Positions 11,734 through 25,465 are shown, counted from the stretch's first letter. The stretch is DNA of 64,000 nt from Paramecium sonneborni (GCA_905182985.1 CAJJDN010000177.1:125413-189412); one strand, 5' to 3'. The notes: generated by a model from the letters alone, not told the origin. Numbers and translations are program-made.

Positions 11734-14700
11734 ATGTATTATCTAAATTAAGAAGTATTGCATAGTAGATATTAAGAATTTACGCAATTCAAAATACTTG
11801 ACCAACTTGATCCAATCTATCGATCTCTTAAAGTATTTACTCTTTTATTTTTAAAGCTCTCTCTAGAGTCTAAAGATAGAAATACATTCTTTTCAGATAA
11901 AGTTTAATAATAACCAGATTGTTTCTAGGTCAACCCTATTTATGGTTTCTCATAATAAGCTAATGAATTGTATAGTACTTATGGACAACCTACATAACTC
12001 TGTTTCTATATGCATCGATAAAAACGATATCTTATGATTGGAACTTAACATTCTGTAATCATTTGTATTGAAGTTGTTAATGGAAGAGTAGAATCTATTT
12101 AAGCTATACTAAATACTGGAGAAAGATAGTCAAGATATGCTTCTGTCTTAGCTATATAATGTTGGGAGAAATATATGTTGGTTGGATTTGAGAGAGGAGA
12201 CATTTAATTATATGAAGTTGGTCGTAAATGGGAACGTTTGCATCATGAATCTAAATTACATTCTGGAAAAGTTGTATCAGTCCTCTTCATTCCATCATCT
12301 ACTATTGAAGCACTCTCACTTGATGAACATGGAATCATTTATAAACATTCATTTACTGTCATGACTGTCATGGATAAATATATTGTTACACATTCTAAAG
12401 ATAAAATATATAAAAATGGAAAAATCTATCATATCAAACGCAATTCATAATAACCGAAACCAAAATAATCCTCTTGGTGGAATAATGCTAAAAGTATATT
12501 TAAAAAAGAAGAAGAACTTAGTGAACATAATACAACAGCTGATCCATCTCTTAAACAATCTAGTGATACTGATACTTAATTTATTAAGTTTGCTCTTGAT
12601 ATTAAATTAATGCCTGAAACTATCGCTTAATCACTTAATCAAAATATTTAATCTGTTGCCATTGCTGCATTACTCTATTCTAATCGTGTTGAAATTATTA
12701 AATTCTATAAAGGTATTTTCAATCATCTATATCTTTAGGTTCTTTGAAATGTGAAATTGTTTATACACTCAAAAGAAACACTTTCTCTATTGAAATCCCT
12801 TAAAATGAAAACAATACTGAAAATGGAGAACTATCTTGGGGAGAAGGATATTTTCAAAAATCCTTTCAAAATGCCAAATTATTATGCATTAGATGGGGAG
12901 ATATTTTTCATTTAGTTAAATGTATGAATATTGAAGATCAATTAGAAATTGTTGAAGGGTATTTATAGAACTATATATTTTATTTAGTGCTGTTTATAAA
13001 ATGGAGAAAACTAAAGGTAATATCTTGAAAAGTTCCTTTTTAACAAATAATATAATTTATACATTTTCAGATTCGAATTGGGTTGCATTAATTCATACAA
13101 CTTAATTTTAATTTGTTAAACAAGATGACGGAATTGACATTTACGAACCAAGAATTAAAATGTTGTCTAAAGAAGAAGTAGAACCTTAAATGGCTGAAAT
13201 AAGTGTTTCATATGAAGGTCCTAGTAAACCTTGTTAAGTACAGATATATGAAAATGGTATTGTTTCATTGAGAAAAAATAACATTCTTATAGAAAGACTT
13301 TAAACTTGGAATGAATATTTAGATGATCTAATTGAGAAGAATCAATGGGAGAAAGCTATGCATTAAGGAATGCTTATCTATCAAGGATAAATAAAAATAC
13401 TTAGTGAAATAGCCTCATCTTTATCAGCACGTCAAGAATAAATGAGTCAAATGTTCCAGAAGATAGCTTTTACCCATATAATGTTTGCTTTAAAACCTTT
13501 AGATATTCCACTATCTTAATAAGAAAAAGAACATAATATAAAAAAAACAATAGAATTTTTACTAAAGGTTGATAATATGAGTTATGCTTTGGTAGTACTA
13601 AAAGATTTCTTTAAAGATATTTAATAAATGAAATTATATTTTACTTGTTTGGATCCCTTCATAAAAAACAAATAAATATCTGTAATTCCTGAATCGTTCT
13701 TTATTGATTATGTTAGCTTTTATCAAAATGAAAAGGAAATGATCTAATAATTGATACTACAATTAGACTTACATTAATAGGAACCCACTCTTTTAATAAA
13801 AGTTTGTATGGATTATCATTTGTATAAGGCAATGATATACTTATGTACAAAATAGGGAGATTTCATAACAGGTTTAATTAAATTAATGGATTTATGGGAA
13901 AATAAATGTTAATTGGAATAAAAAGAGCATTTAAATATTGAAAAAGAGAAATTACGTTAATTCAGAATTAAATTAGGATATAATATTTTGGCATATGTTC
14001 GTATGTGTGTAAAAGGAATCAATATTTTGGGAGAACGAGTACCTCATAATATTTATTTTGATATGTTAAGAGGATTAGTTTCTTTCATTTTTAATACTGA
14101 AAATCTAAAACAGTTTATATTAATAGACATTCGTCTTTCCCTTTAATTACTCATGTAATTTATGCAAAGTCATGTTTATACCAATATTAAATCAGCAACA
14201 TTACCAGCTGCTAAATTTAATATAATTGATAATGTTCCAGAAATTCTAAAATTGATGCTTAGTGGTATTGAAAGCACAAGAGAAGAAATTAAGACTAAAG
14301 AAAACTATTAAATTGTTTTTGATGAAAAAAAATAGTAATACCATTAAATATCATAAACTGAATAACTCAATTATTTTCTGCTTTTATATTCTCAATTGCT
14401 AATGCAATTTCCAACATAATTAAATAAAGAATTTAAAGAGAGATTATTTTAAGATCTTCTATCTCCATCATATTTTGAAACCTTAAAATTATATAATTTT
14501 AATCATTAAGAAAAAGATCCTATTTATTTAGAGTCTTACGAGGTCAATAAGAATGCATATTTGATTCACATATTTGATACTAGCCAATTAAATTATACAA
14601 CATCTGTTTTTAATGAAAGTATTAATTATCCTGAATTTAATGCTTTTCTTGTATTTAAATAATAAAATTATTTTAACTGCATTTCTAATTATTTTCAGAT

Positions 14701-16128
14701 GTAAAATAGCATTATGAAAAGAAATGTATTTGAAGTAATAGAAAGACTTTTAATTCATAGTGAAGAGAAATTTTTATTAAATTTATAAGAGTTTATAATA
14801 GAAAACTGTGATATTCTTATGACAATTAGTTAATAATATACAAATAGAATTTTTAAAGAATATTTTCATGATCTCAAATTATAAATGCGAATCATTTAGA
14901 AATTAGAAAAAACCCCATAAAACTAATTACATTATCTTAAATAATACATCAAAAATGAAAAGGCATCTGATTCTATTAGATTACTTTATCTTGAACTTTT
15001 ATGCTAAAGAGCTCCAAAAGAAGTCTTAAAAGATGTTTAGAATGGAGACTTTCCTTTAGATGATGCATTGGCTATTTGTGAAAAGTATAAAGTTTATAAT
15101 GCAGCAGCTTATTTACTTTAAAAAAATGGAGCAATATAGAAGGCTCTTGATATGTTGACATTACTCTTTATCAATAGATTGAAAGAATGTCATAAATTAT
15201 TTGCTAGATCTAAAACAATTTCAGAAGCTGATTCAGAAGATATTTTCGAAAAATTAAATTATATAATTGATCTCTGTTCAAAAATAGAAGATGATGGATA
15301 TTGGTTTTAATTTTTAGATTCATTCTTCAAATAACATAAATTAGAATAACTCACTGATCTAAAAGTTCCAGAATTTTTAAGAAAATTACATGGAGAAATT
15401 GTTTCAGAAGTATTTCTAGCCATGTCAAAGTGTATAGAATTAGAGAAACTTCTAAATGTAAATTTATCTTTTAAATTTTTAGAAAATGAATCAGCATTAT
15501 GGTTCTATTCCTCTAAGAGTATTTCTTAAAACTAATAAATCTATATAAGAAAAGTTTGCTTTTGAATTGCCATCTTGCAATATTGCTATGGAATAGACAG
15601 ATTTTACTTACAAAACCTTAAATAAAAAGTTATTCTAATAAATGAATCAAGGAGTTTGCGTTGATCGTTTTTGTAGTGAATGCAATGATCGTATCACCAA
15701 ATGTACTAAAGCTGTAGCATTTTAATGTGGACATAGTTATCACTAAGAATGCTATATTGAACTTCATGGCAATAATTAAAAGAGTTTTAATAGTTTGAAA
15801 TTGAAAAATTAAAAAGTATTCTAGGAATGCTTTATTTGTTTAGAAAATAATGAAAAATACAGTATTTATTTATTTACAATTATTTATAGTTGCCCATCTT
15901 ATTATTTAGGCAAGTCTTAAAAAATTGAAATTTGATTTTGATAAATATATACATAGATAAGCTAATGTTGTACCGGAATCAAAATAAATTGTTGTGCAAT
16001 ATGACAAGATAGTGAGAAGGGAAAAGGCTATTAAAAAATTGAAATAAGATGACTTTAACAAATTGTATATAAGAGAGGTAAACTTTCAGTTTATTTAATA
16101 GACTTCATTAAATTGGAAAAATTAATGA
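11734..16128 (+). CDS. VPS8-like CORVET subunit
   Basis: Large endosomal tethering protein of the CORVET complex, which binds Rab5/Vps21 and captures early endosomes. 1428 aa after four introns of 26, 29, 25 and 28 nt (exact multiple of 3). N-terminal beta-propeller region (about 60-420) with WD-like strands (EKYMLVGFERGDIQLYEV), then a long alpha-solenoid. Family-typical segment: LYLELLCQRAPKEVL followed by DDALAICEKYKVYNAAAYLL, the place where VPS8 and VPS41 share a clathrin-repeat-like motif. C-terminal RING-like zinc finger: CSEC, then CGHSYHQEC, then CFIC. The start is the only ATG after an in-frame TGA. Gene order after VPS15 links two endosome factors. The assignment rests on architecture and the solenoid motif. 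Confidence 0.88.
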
Positions 16129-16182
16129 AATAAAGAATATGTGTTTAAGAAACTTTGAATTTATATTAAATTAATTTATTAA

Positions 16183-16515
16183 ATGGGTTGTTGCCAAAAT
16201 TCACTAAGATGTTCAGAAGAACTATATAAAGTACATGTGAACTTTGAATTTTCTCCAAAGACTTTGAGTATGGCTCCTATATCTTGCAATGTAATCAAAG
16301 GAGATACTGATGAAATCATGGAAGAAATTAATTGCTTTGAATGTACTTGCGAAGAAAAAGGTCTACTTGAAAAGTTCAAATTAAATAATATTACCAAAAC
16401 AAATAGTCTAAATTTGAAGGAAGATGTTTTTATAGATTTACGATAAGCTCCTAGTCCTTCTAAGATATAAATGAGCAATAAGAATTTAAACAATAAATTC
16501 ATAGGAATGCTGTGA
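16183..16515 (+). CDS. Small MGCC-type membrane-anchored protein, 110 aa
   Basis: No family recognised. Begins MGCCQNSLRCSEE: Gly2 followed by two Cys is the classical signal for N-myristoylation plus palmitoylation, so a peripheral membrane location is likely. The middle is acidic (GDTDEIMEEIN). The C-terminus ends NLNNKFIGML, almost the same as the next gene. No introns. It lies 54 bp after VPS8 and is followed by a paralogue, suggesting tandem duplication. Function unknown. Confidence 0.75.
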
Positions 16516-16633
16516 AAGATACTCTCAGATTTTTAGTAGTTATATTATCATGAGTATATATATGATTGATATACACTCTCTTAAAATTGATTTTATTAAT
16601 TTAAAATCAATTTCTCTAAGCTATCAAAAGATT

Positions 16634-17048
16634 ATGGGGTGTTGTTAAGATAGACCTAATATTACTCTCAAAGCCAATGAACTGAGACCCTTGATTAAAG
16701 CTCCCTCTCTTATTCTTACTCAAAGAGCTCAAGTTATGGAGCCTATGAGAATCTCCATTATTGGAGACGTTGATAAAATGGATTTTATGGATGAATTCCC
16801 ATAACCTATACCTTCAATCACTTAAATTGATTCTAAATTCCCAACTAAATAAATATCATCTCGTGAATTAAGGGAAACTAAGGAATTGGTATTTGATTTA
16901 TTTACTATCGTTTTAGAAATTTACATAAATTTCAGAAACCATTATAATTGATATGAGATCAGGTACACATCTCTAAAGTCCACTCAAACCAGTATTAGAG
17001 AGAAATTCCAGCAAAAACTTAAATTAAAAATTCATAGACATGCTTTGA
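16634..17048 (+). CDS. Small MGCC-type protein, paralogue of the preceding gene, 128 aa
   Basis: One 28-nt intron gives exactly 129 codons. Starts MGCCQDRPNITLKANE, again a dual-lipidation signal. The C-terminal NLNQKFIDML mirrors NLNNKFIGML of the upstream gene, and DVFIDLR there corresponds to TIIIDMRSG here. The middle has diverged. The pair looks like a tandem duplication with an intron gained or lost. No catalytic motif is visible, and function is unknown. Confidence 0.75.
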
Positions 17049-17588
17049 TGATTATCCTATCATATGAGTATACATTAAATTACTATCTTAATTTCTTAAT
17101 TTTTATTCTTTTTCACAAATGATCCTTTCAACAAAACTTTCTACTTTCAACTATGATTTTTATTCATTCTAAAACTTCAATTAACAAATTGTTTCTTCTT
17201 TTAATAAATTTCAATTTATTTAAAATAAATCTTTTTAATCTCATTATTAATTACCACAAAAAGCTTTATTTATAAATCAATTTAAAATATATGTTTATCA
17301 ACAAACTAATCATTTTTATTTATAATAAATATCATTAAACCCCCAAAGGGAAGCTAAATTCATTAATAGCTTTTATTTAAATTCTTAATTAAAAACTTAA
17401 AAATTATTATATAACTTAAAATTTTATAAGTTATTACCCATAAATTACTATTCCATAAATAAAAAAAAATTATTCACAAAATTCAAAAATTTATTATCAA
17501 TCTATTTTAATATTCACTTTTAAGAAAAAGAATATTATTAATTTAATAATTATTATTATTAACTATTTTTTTATTAAATTATTATAAA
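17049..17588. other. Intergenic, convergent 3' region
   Basis: About 540 bp between the stops of the MGCC paralogue (plus) and the NTPase gene (minus). Very AT-rich, with no protein-like frame and no RNA gene seen. It presumably carries both 3' UTRs. Confidence 0.6.
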
Positions 17589-20500
17589 TCAATTGTCACC
17601 GACATTTTCACTATTAATTTATTATCTTTTAAGAAAATAACATTATTGAATGTCATACTTTTAATTTAGTATATTTTAATAATCTGTCTAACCTTAATTT
17701 TTTATTATAATTTGTCTACACTCCTCCAAAATACTAATAATCTTGTAATAATTTTAATTATAAATTACTTCATCTTCCTTTTTTGCTCCACTCTTTTTTT
17801 AAAGTAGATCTAAGGAACTTGCAAATCTTTCCTACAAAACTATAAGTTTTTAAAGTTGTAGTTCTTGCATTTAAATATTTCGAGCTTGCTTTGTTTCTTA
17901 AGAAAAACCTATATAAATATTTAAAATACCGTCTTAATTTATTTCATTTTAATTAATATTAAGAGATTAATAAGCATTCTCATAAGTTTTAACTTATTCA
18001 TTCAATTTTTGATTTAAATCCAAAACTTTGCTTAACTTTTTTTTACATTCTGACAATTTAATTTCATATTCATTTTTTCTTTCTTTTTATGCCATAAAAT
18101 CAATAAACTCTTTTTTCAAATTATAATCGTTGTTTTTAATATCAAATACATCTTTAATTTTTTTATATTATTCTTTTAGCCTCATTAATAGTTCTCTCTG
18201 TAATTTTTCTTCTGTCTCTTTTGCTTCCTTATTTTTTTTATTTTTTTTATCACCCTCCTTTTTACTTAATTTTTTTCTCATTTTGTATATAGATGTAGTT
18301 TCTTTTTAAGTTATCTCTTAATCACTAATTTGAAATAGTTTATCGAAATTTTATTTTTCATTTAAATTATTTCTTATTTGAAACAATAATTTTTTTTAAT
18401 TTTGTTTTTTTTCTAGATAAATTTTTAAAAATTCGTCAAATTATCTTTTAGTTAATTGAATATTTTCACGATTTTGTTAAATTTCGAGTTCTTCATATTT
18501 AATTAATTTAACAAAATTTCTTGTTAAAATATTGAAATGTCTAAAATATTCTTCGTTTGATTATTTATTATCCCTACAAATTTTTAAGATTTTCTTAAAC
18601 CTACTTTTAGTTTGACAAGAATTTTTTAAGTTTTTCTCTGCTTTCAAAATTAATTATTAAAGATCATTTACTAAAGATTTTAAATCTTCCAAATTATGTA
18701 TACATTTTTATAGATGTCCTTTATTGAAATCCATAATCTTTAATAATTTATAAGTTTAAGCAAGTTAAAAATTTTAAAAATTAATGGAATCCAATTTCGA
18801 TCTCATAATTTTTGCTTGATGCTAAAGCAAATTTAATTATGCTGTAGAATGTTATAAAAGATTTTCCTAAATGACTGGATATATTTCATTTATTTGATAA
18901 GACTCAGAAGAAACAGAGTATTATCTGAAATTATTTTTTTATTTTTTCGATTTATCAATTAATAGCATAGTTTATTTGCCATCATTTGGTACAATAGGTT
19001 AAGTTTATTTTATTTTTTATAATTCTTTATTAAGATAATTAGAATCAATAAAATCTGAAGCTATAAACTTCAAATGATTTTGTTGATTGTCATTTGGAAT
19101 ATCTTATTAATTAATAATAGCACTCCTATTAGATAATTAAGGTAAGATAACAGCTGGAGGTTTATTCAAGCGTTAACTTACAATAACACTGTATTGCATT
19201 TATTCTCTTTTCTGTTGTTTGGGGGCTGCTTCTTAATTTTTTTATAATTAAATGGGAAGTTATGGAATCAATTGTAAATTTGTTTATTATTTTTATTTTT
19301 ATTCCTACATTTGCTTTCGTTTATTTTAGGCTTCAATTGCAATTTTGAATGCAGACTCTGTGAAAGCTTTTTCCTCATCAACACTGATGTAATCTAAAGA
19401 GATAAATTACTTAATAACTGTAGAGTAATTACAATTTTTATCAATACTAATACAGGCCCATGGAAATTATATCCAAATCCATCTCTTATAATAATAATCT
19501 GTAGATTCTCTTTAATTTTATTACAATAAATCTTAAGAAAGACTATCTCCTTTTAGTTAAATAACTTATTTTAATTTTTGATTAAGTTCTTCAGCCAATT
19601 AATCTACACTACCAGAGATTATTTCAACATTTTCAGTTTGTTCCTTAGGTTTAGAGATTAATGAAAGATAATGGGCTCTGATTGCTTATCTATTTTACTG
19701 TATTTCTACATTGAGTGATTCAATTTTTGATAATGTTGGTGCAGTTTATGGTTTAGCAATACGTTTTAAATGTTTAACTGGATCAAACTCTTTAAGTTCT
19801 GGTGCTTTATCATAATATATTTCTAGTTTAAGTATTTCATTCAATAATCCTATTTCATGTAGATCACTTAAAACACCAACAATTGGAGGATGTCTAAAGA
19901 TAGGAGTATTATTTGTCCCAAAATCACCGAATTCTTTTAGAAATCTAGAAATCTATATAATTATCCTAAACATATCTTCGGATGAAGGATGATAATTAAT
20001 TTGAAAATCTTCTACTGCTTTATTATACTCTAAAACTGGATCGTATCCATTCTCTTCAAGTAATTACCAATATTTGCATAGATCATATTCATTAGAAGGA
20101 TTAAAAAGAAGTAAAAAATTTTCGATGATGCTTATTATTTCTTTTAATTAAAAATAATTTTTAGCACTAAACAATTGGAAGGTCTATTCTTCTAATTTTC
20201 TAATAGAGTTTGGAGTAATCTAGTCTATAGTAGAAGCTATAATATCATGAAGTTATAACATTACCTTATCATCAATATAGTATGTATTGATGATAACTTT
20301 TTTAAAGATTTCATTATGGATTATCCACAATTCATGATGTATCATAAGATAAACTTTAAAGAATACTAAGAATAATTTCCATTCTTTAATGGTAATGTTA
20401 CAAACATTTTCAATTTCTGAATAAGTTAATCCTTTTTATGTGAGAGCCAAGACTAATAGAACTTTTTTGAATTTATCAATTTCCATAATATTGACTTTAG

Positions 20501-21646
20501 AAAAATAGTCTAATTAGAAGGCATATAAATCTTCAACTACCTTCATAGATTCAAAATGATTATAATTGAGTGGAGTAAGTATATCTTCAATAAGATTTAA
20601 ATCGATTTCATTTTATTCTACAATTCCTTCAGAAGGATAAGGTATAAAAACTGAAAAGTAAGATTTAACAAAGACTGGTTGATTTCTAAGTTTATAACCG
20701 AATTATATGAATATATCTAAAAGATGGTTTATATTCTTATTAGAAAAGTAAAATATACTTGAATAAATAGATTTTTAGCCAGATGATGATTAACAATTTG
20801 TTTGAAGACTGTTTTATCAGATTCAATAGGAACTTCATAACAATCAGGTTTTAAAAGTTTGATAGAAGTTGATTATTTATTAGCAGTTACAATCACCTTG
20901 ATATTTGATGGAAAGTATTTTGGCAACCAAAAGTTGACATTAACTTCTTTATGCATATCTAAAATATCTCTAAAATTATCAATGCCTTCAAAAATTAGAA
21001 TAATCTACAAAATATAAGTAAAAGGATACTCTATCATAAACAATTGGAGATCCATTAATAATTTATTATTTTAATTGTCTACTACAAATTTCTAACCAAT
21101 ATTGAAAATATGTTCTTAATTTTTCTTCTAACAATTCTACTTTCAATTTAATATTGAGTGCTTATCTTAATTTGATTAGAATTCTATAGATGGCATAATA
21201 ATAATTGCTATTGTTTTAAGAGTGAATAGCAAAATGTGGAATAATGATATCAGGATGACGCTATAATGAAGATAATATTACTCCTTTTTTATTTATGATA
21301 TGATATTCCATCCATTTAACTAATAATGTTTTCTTTCCTATTCCATGTTCTGATTCAAGAATTAAAGGTGTATTATTAGTAAGAAGTGTTTCATCATTAT
21401 CATCATCATCCAACCAAGATTCAATTTCTAAAAAGTAATGATCCAATCCTGTTGCTTATCTATTGCCATATTATAATAAACTACTAATTTTTGTAGTACT
21501 CCACAATCACATCATTTAAGCTATAGACTATCTTATTAAGATTACTCAACAAAGTTCATGTTCTCATTTCTCATTGTTTCCAACGTAGAATTTTTATCTT
21601 GGTCTTGTGTTATTGAAGCTTAAAGAAGAGAATAAGTATCATTCAT
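17589..21646 (-). CDS. Nephrocystin-3/NACHT-like P-loop NTPase with long coiled-coil C-terminus
   Basis: About 1319 aa. Introns of 25, 25, 25 and 23 nt are needed to keep frame; the 23-nt one (20736-20758) would end in AAG and is the least certain. Residues about 45-75 carry ATGLDHYFLEIESWL then a P-loop GIGKKTLL (Walker A) and LIFEGID (Walker B), followed by FWLPKYFPSNIKVIV, the layout seen in nephrocystin-3-type NACHT ATPases. A winged-helix-like part follows (LTQKGLTYSEIENVCNI). After about residue 700 the protein is Gln/Lys/Glu-rich coiled coil to the end. NPHP3 proteins normally end in TPRs, which I do not see. The start follows an in-frame TGA. NPHP3 acts at the ciliary inversin compartment; the same role here is inference. 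Confidence 0.7.
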
Positions 21647-21677
21647 TTAATCAATTTAATAATTATTATAGAATTTA

Positions 21678-24298
21678 TCAACTCTAATTCAAACTCAGTT
21701 CTTTATAGAAACTGATCAACATTTTTATCTCAAAACTTTAAAATGTTATAAATTTCCATCCCTTCTCTGGTTATTTATTTTTTGTGTGAATAACTAACTT
21801 ATTTGGAAAAGATTATATGTTATCTATCTCTTAATATTGGATTTCTTAAATAACTTATTTATCTAATAGTGACAATAAGGATATCTTTTATTAAGATAAT
21901 CCAATATAAATATTTCCTTAAATATCTGGTTTATTCATCTTAATCAAAGACTTTTGTAATTCTCTATGCACTTCCAGTTTGTAAATATTCATTGTAGCTT
22001 CTTTCTCATAATATATATTTTTCAGAAATTGATATTAACACAAATAGACTTTAGATTTTTTCTCACTTTCTAATTATATCAATTAACTATTTATTTGACT
22101 CATATATTTTTTTACTTCCATCTCCCATTCCTTAGATTCAATTTATTCGTATATTTCACTTTTTAAATACTTCTAGATGTTTTCATATTTCAACTCCTTC
22201 TACTTTATGATCAGATAAAAAGCGAGATAGAGAAACAATTTCTAACGATTAAATAAGAATTTAAGTTCCCGAATTTCCTCAAAGAATTGAAGCACTAGAT
22301 ATTCCATTCTATTTTAATCCTAATAAATTTCAAAAAATTCATATTATGGATCTAAATAAATAACTTTTCTAAAAAGTAATTTCTCCTCATCACTATTTGT
22401 CCAAAATTACTCTAGTTTATTGATTGATGAATTCAAAATCCCTCTAACACTTATTTTATGTAATTAAAGTATCACCTCATCATCATCAATCACTCTTCTA
22501 TTTAGATATTTATCCTCCAATATTAACTTAAAATCTTTATAGTACATTAAAAATAACATTGATTCAGCTAACACTTTGACTATTTCAGCAGCTCTTGTGA
22601 TTTAAGATATTGATATCTTAACACATTTGTTATCGATTAAATAAACATCAATTTCCTTTCTATTTGATTCAATTTAATCTCTAGATAAATCATTAACTAG
22701 AGTAACTTAGGTATCTTATATTGTTGAAACCCTGATTTAACTATTTTTTGCAGAAAAATAAGCATCCATTACATCAGAGATCCCTTATTATAATTATTAC
22801 TATTATTTTGGAATAAAACTTCTCAATTGCCTCTTAATTTCAATATCAATTTTTTAGTTCATTTTCGGCAAATCATAAAAATTATCTGGTAGAGTTAATA
22901 AAGATAAAATGGATTACTCATTTGGTTTTAACTATTCAGGTTATTTTTAATTGAGTATTAAAACCTATTGAATCATTTTTTCAATTTATATCATCCTTTA
23001 CTCAATAATTTTAGTTGAATGATTATTCAACCAATTAGAAGAAGATATTTCTTCAAATTTAGCCTAAGGATATCTCTTTCTAAATATACTAAGTAACTCT
23101 TATGCCTTTGAAAATCGTATATATATTTTTAACACAATTTTACCTATCTCAATTTCAACAATGTAGATTGTATATTTATTAATACTGTAGCTAAATCTTT
23201 CTTCAGTTCCAACTACATTGACTGTTATTGGATCTTCATCATATACTTAAGATTTCTCTTTAATATAATTTATAACTTTTTGAAATTATTGTATAGACTT
23301 TTATTTTATTTCCTTACTTTAAGCAATAAATTAGATCACATCATCCTATATTACTAGACTAAATAAATTTGTAAAATATTTAGTATCTAACTAATCCTTA
23401 ACAATTGTCTATGAATCTAACTTGTATTTCATCCCTTTTCTTACTTTACTTTCTGCATCCTCATATCCTATTAGTATCATATCTGTGAATATGTAAAACC
23501 GCACATTCAATTCCTTACCCTCTTTTATAATACTTGTTGTATCTTCATAAATAAATAATCTTTCCTTATTCTATTCAAATATACTCTTATCTTAGTATTC
23601 TTTACTTAAATCCTCTACTCTAGCTCTATTTAAAAATTTATCCATCGACTTATTATTTTCATCGTTTAATCTCTCAAATTCATTGAACAAACCCTTTATG
23701 TTTTCTATATCAGGATCATCTTTTCTAGTTCCCTTTATCAGTTCCTTAAATAATAAAATATATTTTGGCAATCTTTGAACTGGTTTTATCGTAAAATTTG
23801 TTATAGGCATTCCTCTCATTATTTCCTTATTTATCAAACTTCTCTCTAACTAAGGTTACTTTTTCAATAACTATTCCAAAACTTTCGATGAATTATTATA
23901 ATGTCGACAATAATGATAATACTCTTTAAAACCTTTAACATTTACATCCTCAAATATTATGGAATTTCGATTTATTTTTTCAGCTTTGTTTATTATCTAA
24001 TCATAAAACTTTTAGTTCTATTCTTTTATATTAGAAACATTCATAAATATTTTCTCAAGAAGTTTCTGATCAGTCACTAATGTTAACTCCTCTTTTAAAA
24101 TTTAATTAAGCTATTTATTTTGAAATCTATACATACTTATTCTAAAACACCTAAATCTTTTATATAATCATATTCAGTTTTTAAAATCTCTTTTAACACA
24201 TTCCTTCGAAACTTTTCTCTCTTATTATCTTTCGCTATGTATTTAAAAAAGTTCAACATAATTGCCAAACATTTTACAATTTATTTGAACTTATTCAT
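21678..24298 (-). CDS. Rho guanine-nucleotide exchange factor with DH-PH-PX-FERM architecture
   Basis: 864 aa with one 26-nt intron (exact multiple of 3). Order: DH domain about 30-225 (TEYDYIKDL at its start, then TIKPVQRLPKYILLFKEL, the conserved CR3 helix); PH domain about 235-345 (RFYIFTDMILIGYED); PX domain about 355-455 (KYTIYIVEIEIG, then NWLNNHSTKIIEQRM); FERM domain about 520-860 with F1 ubiquitin-like lobe, the link LLFRKVIYLDP, the helical F2 lobe (KLFLYLAFYLIIKQKEL) and the PH-like F3 lobe (GNIYIGLSQQKISLL). It should activate a Rho/Rac GTPase at PI3P- or PIP2-bearing membrane linked to the cortex. FERM-containing RhoGEFs (FARP) exist in animals with a different order. The start is 31 bp upstream-to-stop from the NTPase gene, head to tail. 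Confidence 0.85.
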
Positions 24299-24367
24299 AT
24301 CAATAATATTAAAAATTATATATATTTTTATTTACAATCCAATTAAATCATACTTTCATTAACGTAA

Positions 24368-24767
24368 TCAATCACTCAAAATGTAAAATTATTCTTTCTC
24401 TAATAAATTATTTAAGTTCTTCTAATATAATCCTAAACTATTTACTGTAAATTCTTTTTTTTCATAATTCTAAATTTTATAAACAATCTACCAAAATTAA
24501 TTTCTATCTTTGCATATTGCTTTCTTATCATCCTTATTAATATATATTATTTTCTGTAACCCTTCTTTTTAAGTACATTAATTTCTTAATTATAAATTTA
24601 TTCTATTATTTTCAATAATCAACGATCCAACTTTCTAAACCAATTAATTTAACTTTCTAGATATACCTATATTTTTTTAAGCTTTCCTTTTTTTTTCTTC
24701 GAACTTTAATCTATAATTTTGAATTTGCGTTATTTATCAAATCATAATTATCAAATAAGACTATCAT
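24368..24767 (-). CDS. Possible small gene or upstream exon, about 126 aa
   Basis: A basic N-terminal frame (KVRRKKKESLKKYRYIQK) joins, by a 19-nt GTTAAA...TAG intron, to a second frame rich in charged and aromatic residues (KDDKKAICKDRNQFWQIVY), ending at TGA 24368. The spliced length is a multiple of 3. It lies just upstream of the RhoGEF start on the same strand and could be a separate gene or a lost 5' exon, but I found no GT-AG join to the DH frame. Not recognised. Confidence 0.35.
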
Positions 24768-25465
24768 TTAAAAATTTTGATTCCATATTTTTAATGTAAC
24801 AATCTTAATTAATATGTGTAAATGATTTCAATTTCACATCAATAGTATAAACATTAATGAAATTTACTATTTCTCTATTAATTATATTAAATTAAATTAA
24901 GAGTTTAAAAAAATATGGTAATGTGGTGGATATTTGGAATAATAATTAGACAATTTAGTATAATTAATTCTTAATTAAGAGATATCAGAAATATTAATGT
25001 TAAAACTATCGATTAACTGTTCTATTTTCAAAAAACTATATAAGATATGAATTATCATCACATTATTTTAGACTTAAAGGTATAATGGGCAGTGTTAAAG
25101 AATTAATTGAATTTATTTAATCATTTTAATTTACAAAGGAATTGGTTATTTTTTAAATGTCACTTATTTTAATTATATCTAGATAGCTATAAGTATTTTT
25201 TACTAAGTTCTTTTTTTAATTTGTGTTAATTTATTTTTTAAGTGGAGTTGATTATCATTATTCTAGATTAGCTAAATAGAATAATTAGAATTAATTCTCA
25301 TTTGTATGGTGTTTGAAACTTAAAATGATTGTATAACAGTCATTTTATTATTAATAAAACTCAATATTTATATATTTTATAATAGATAGAAGCAATGCTA
25401 AACGAAAAAAATAAAGTGAAATTGAAATAAAATTATTTATATCTGATATAATAATTTGATTGAAA
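24768..25465. other. Intergenic spacer
   Basis: About 700 bp of AT-rich sequence with no recognisable gene. Short frames end quickly at TGA on both strands. Confidence 0.5.
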
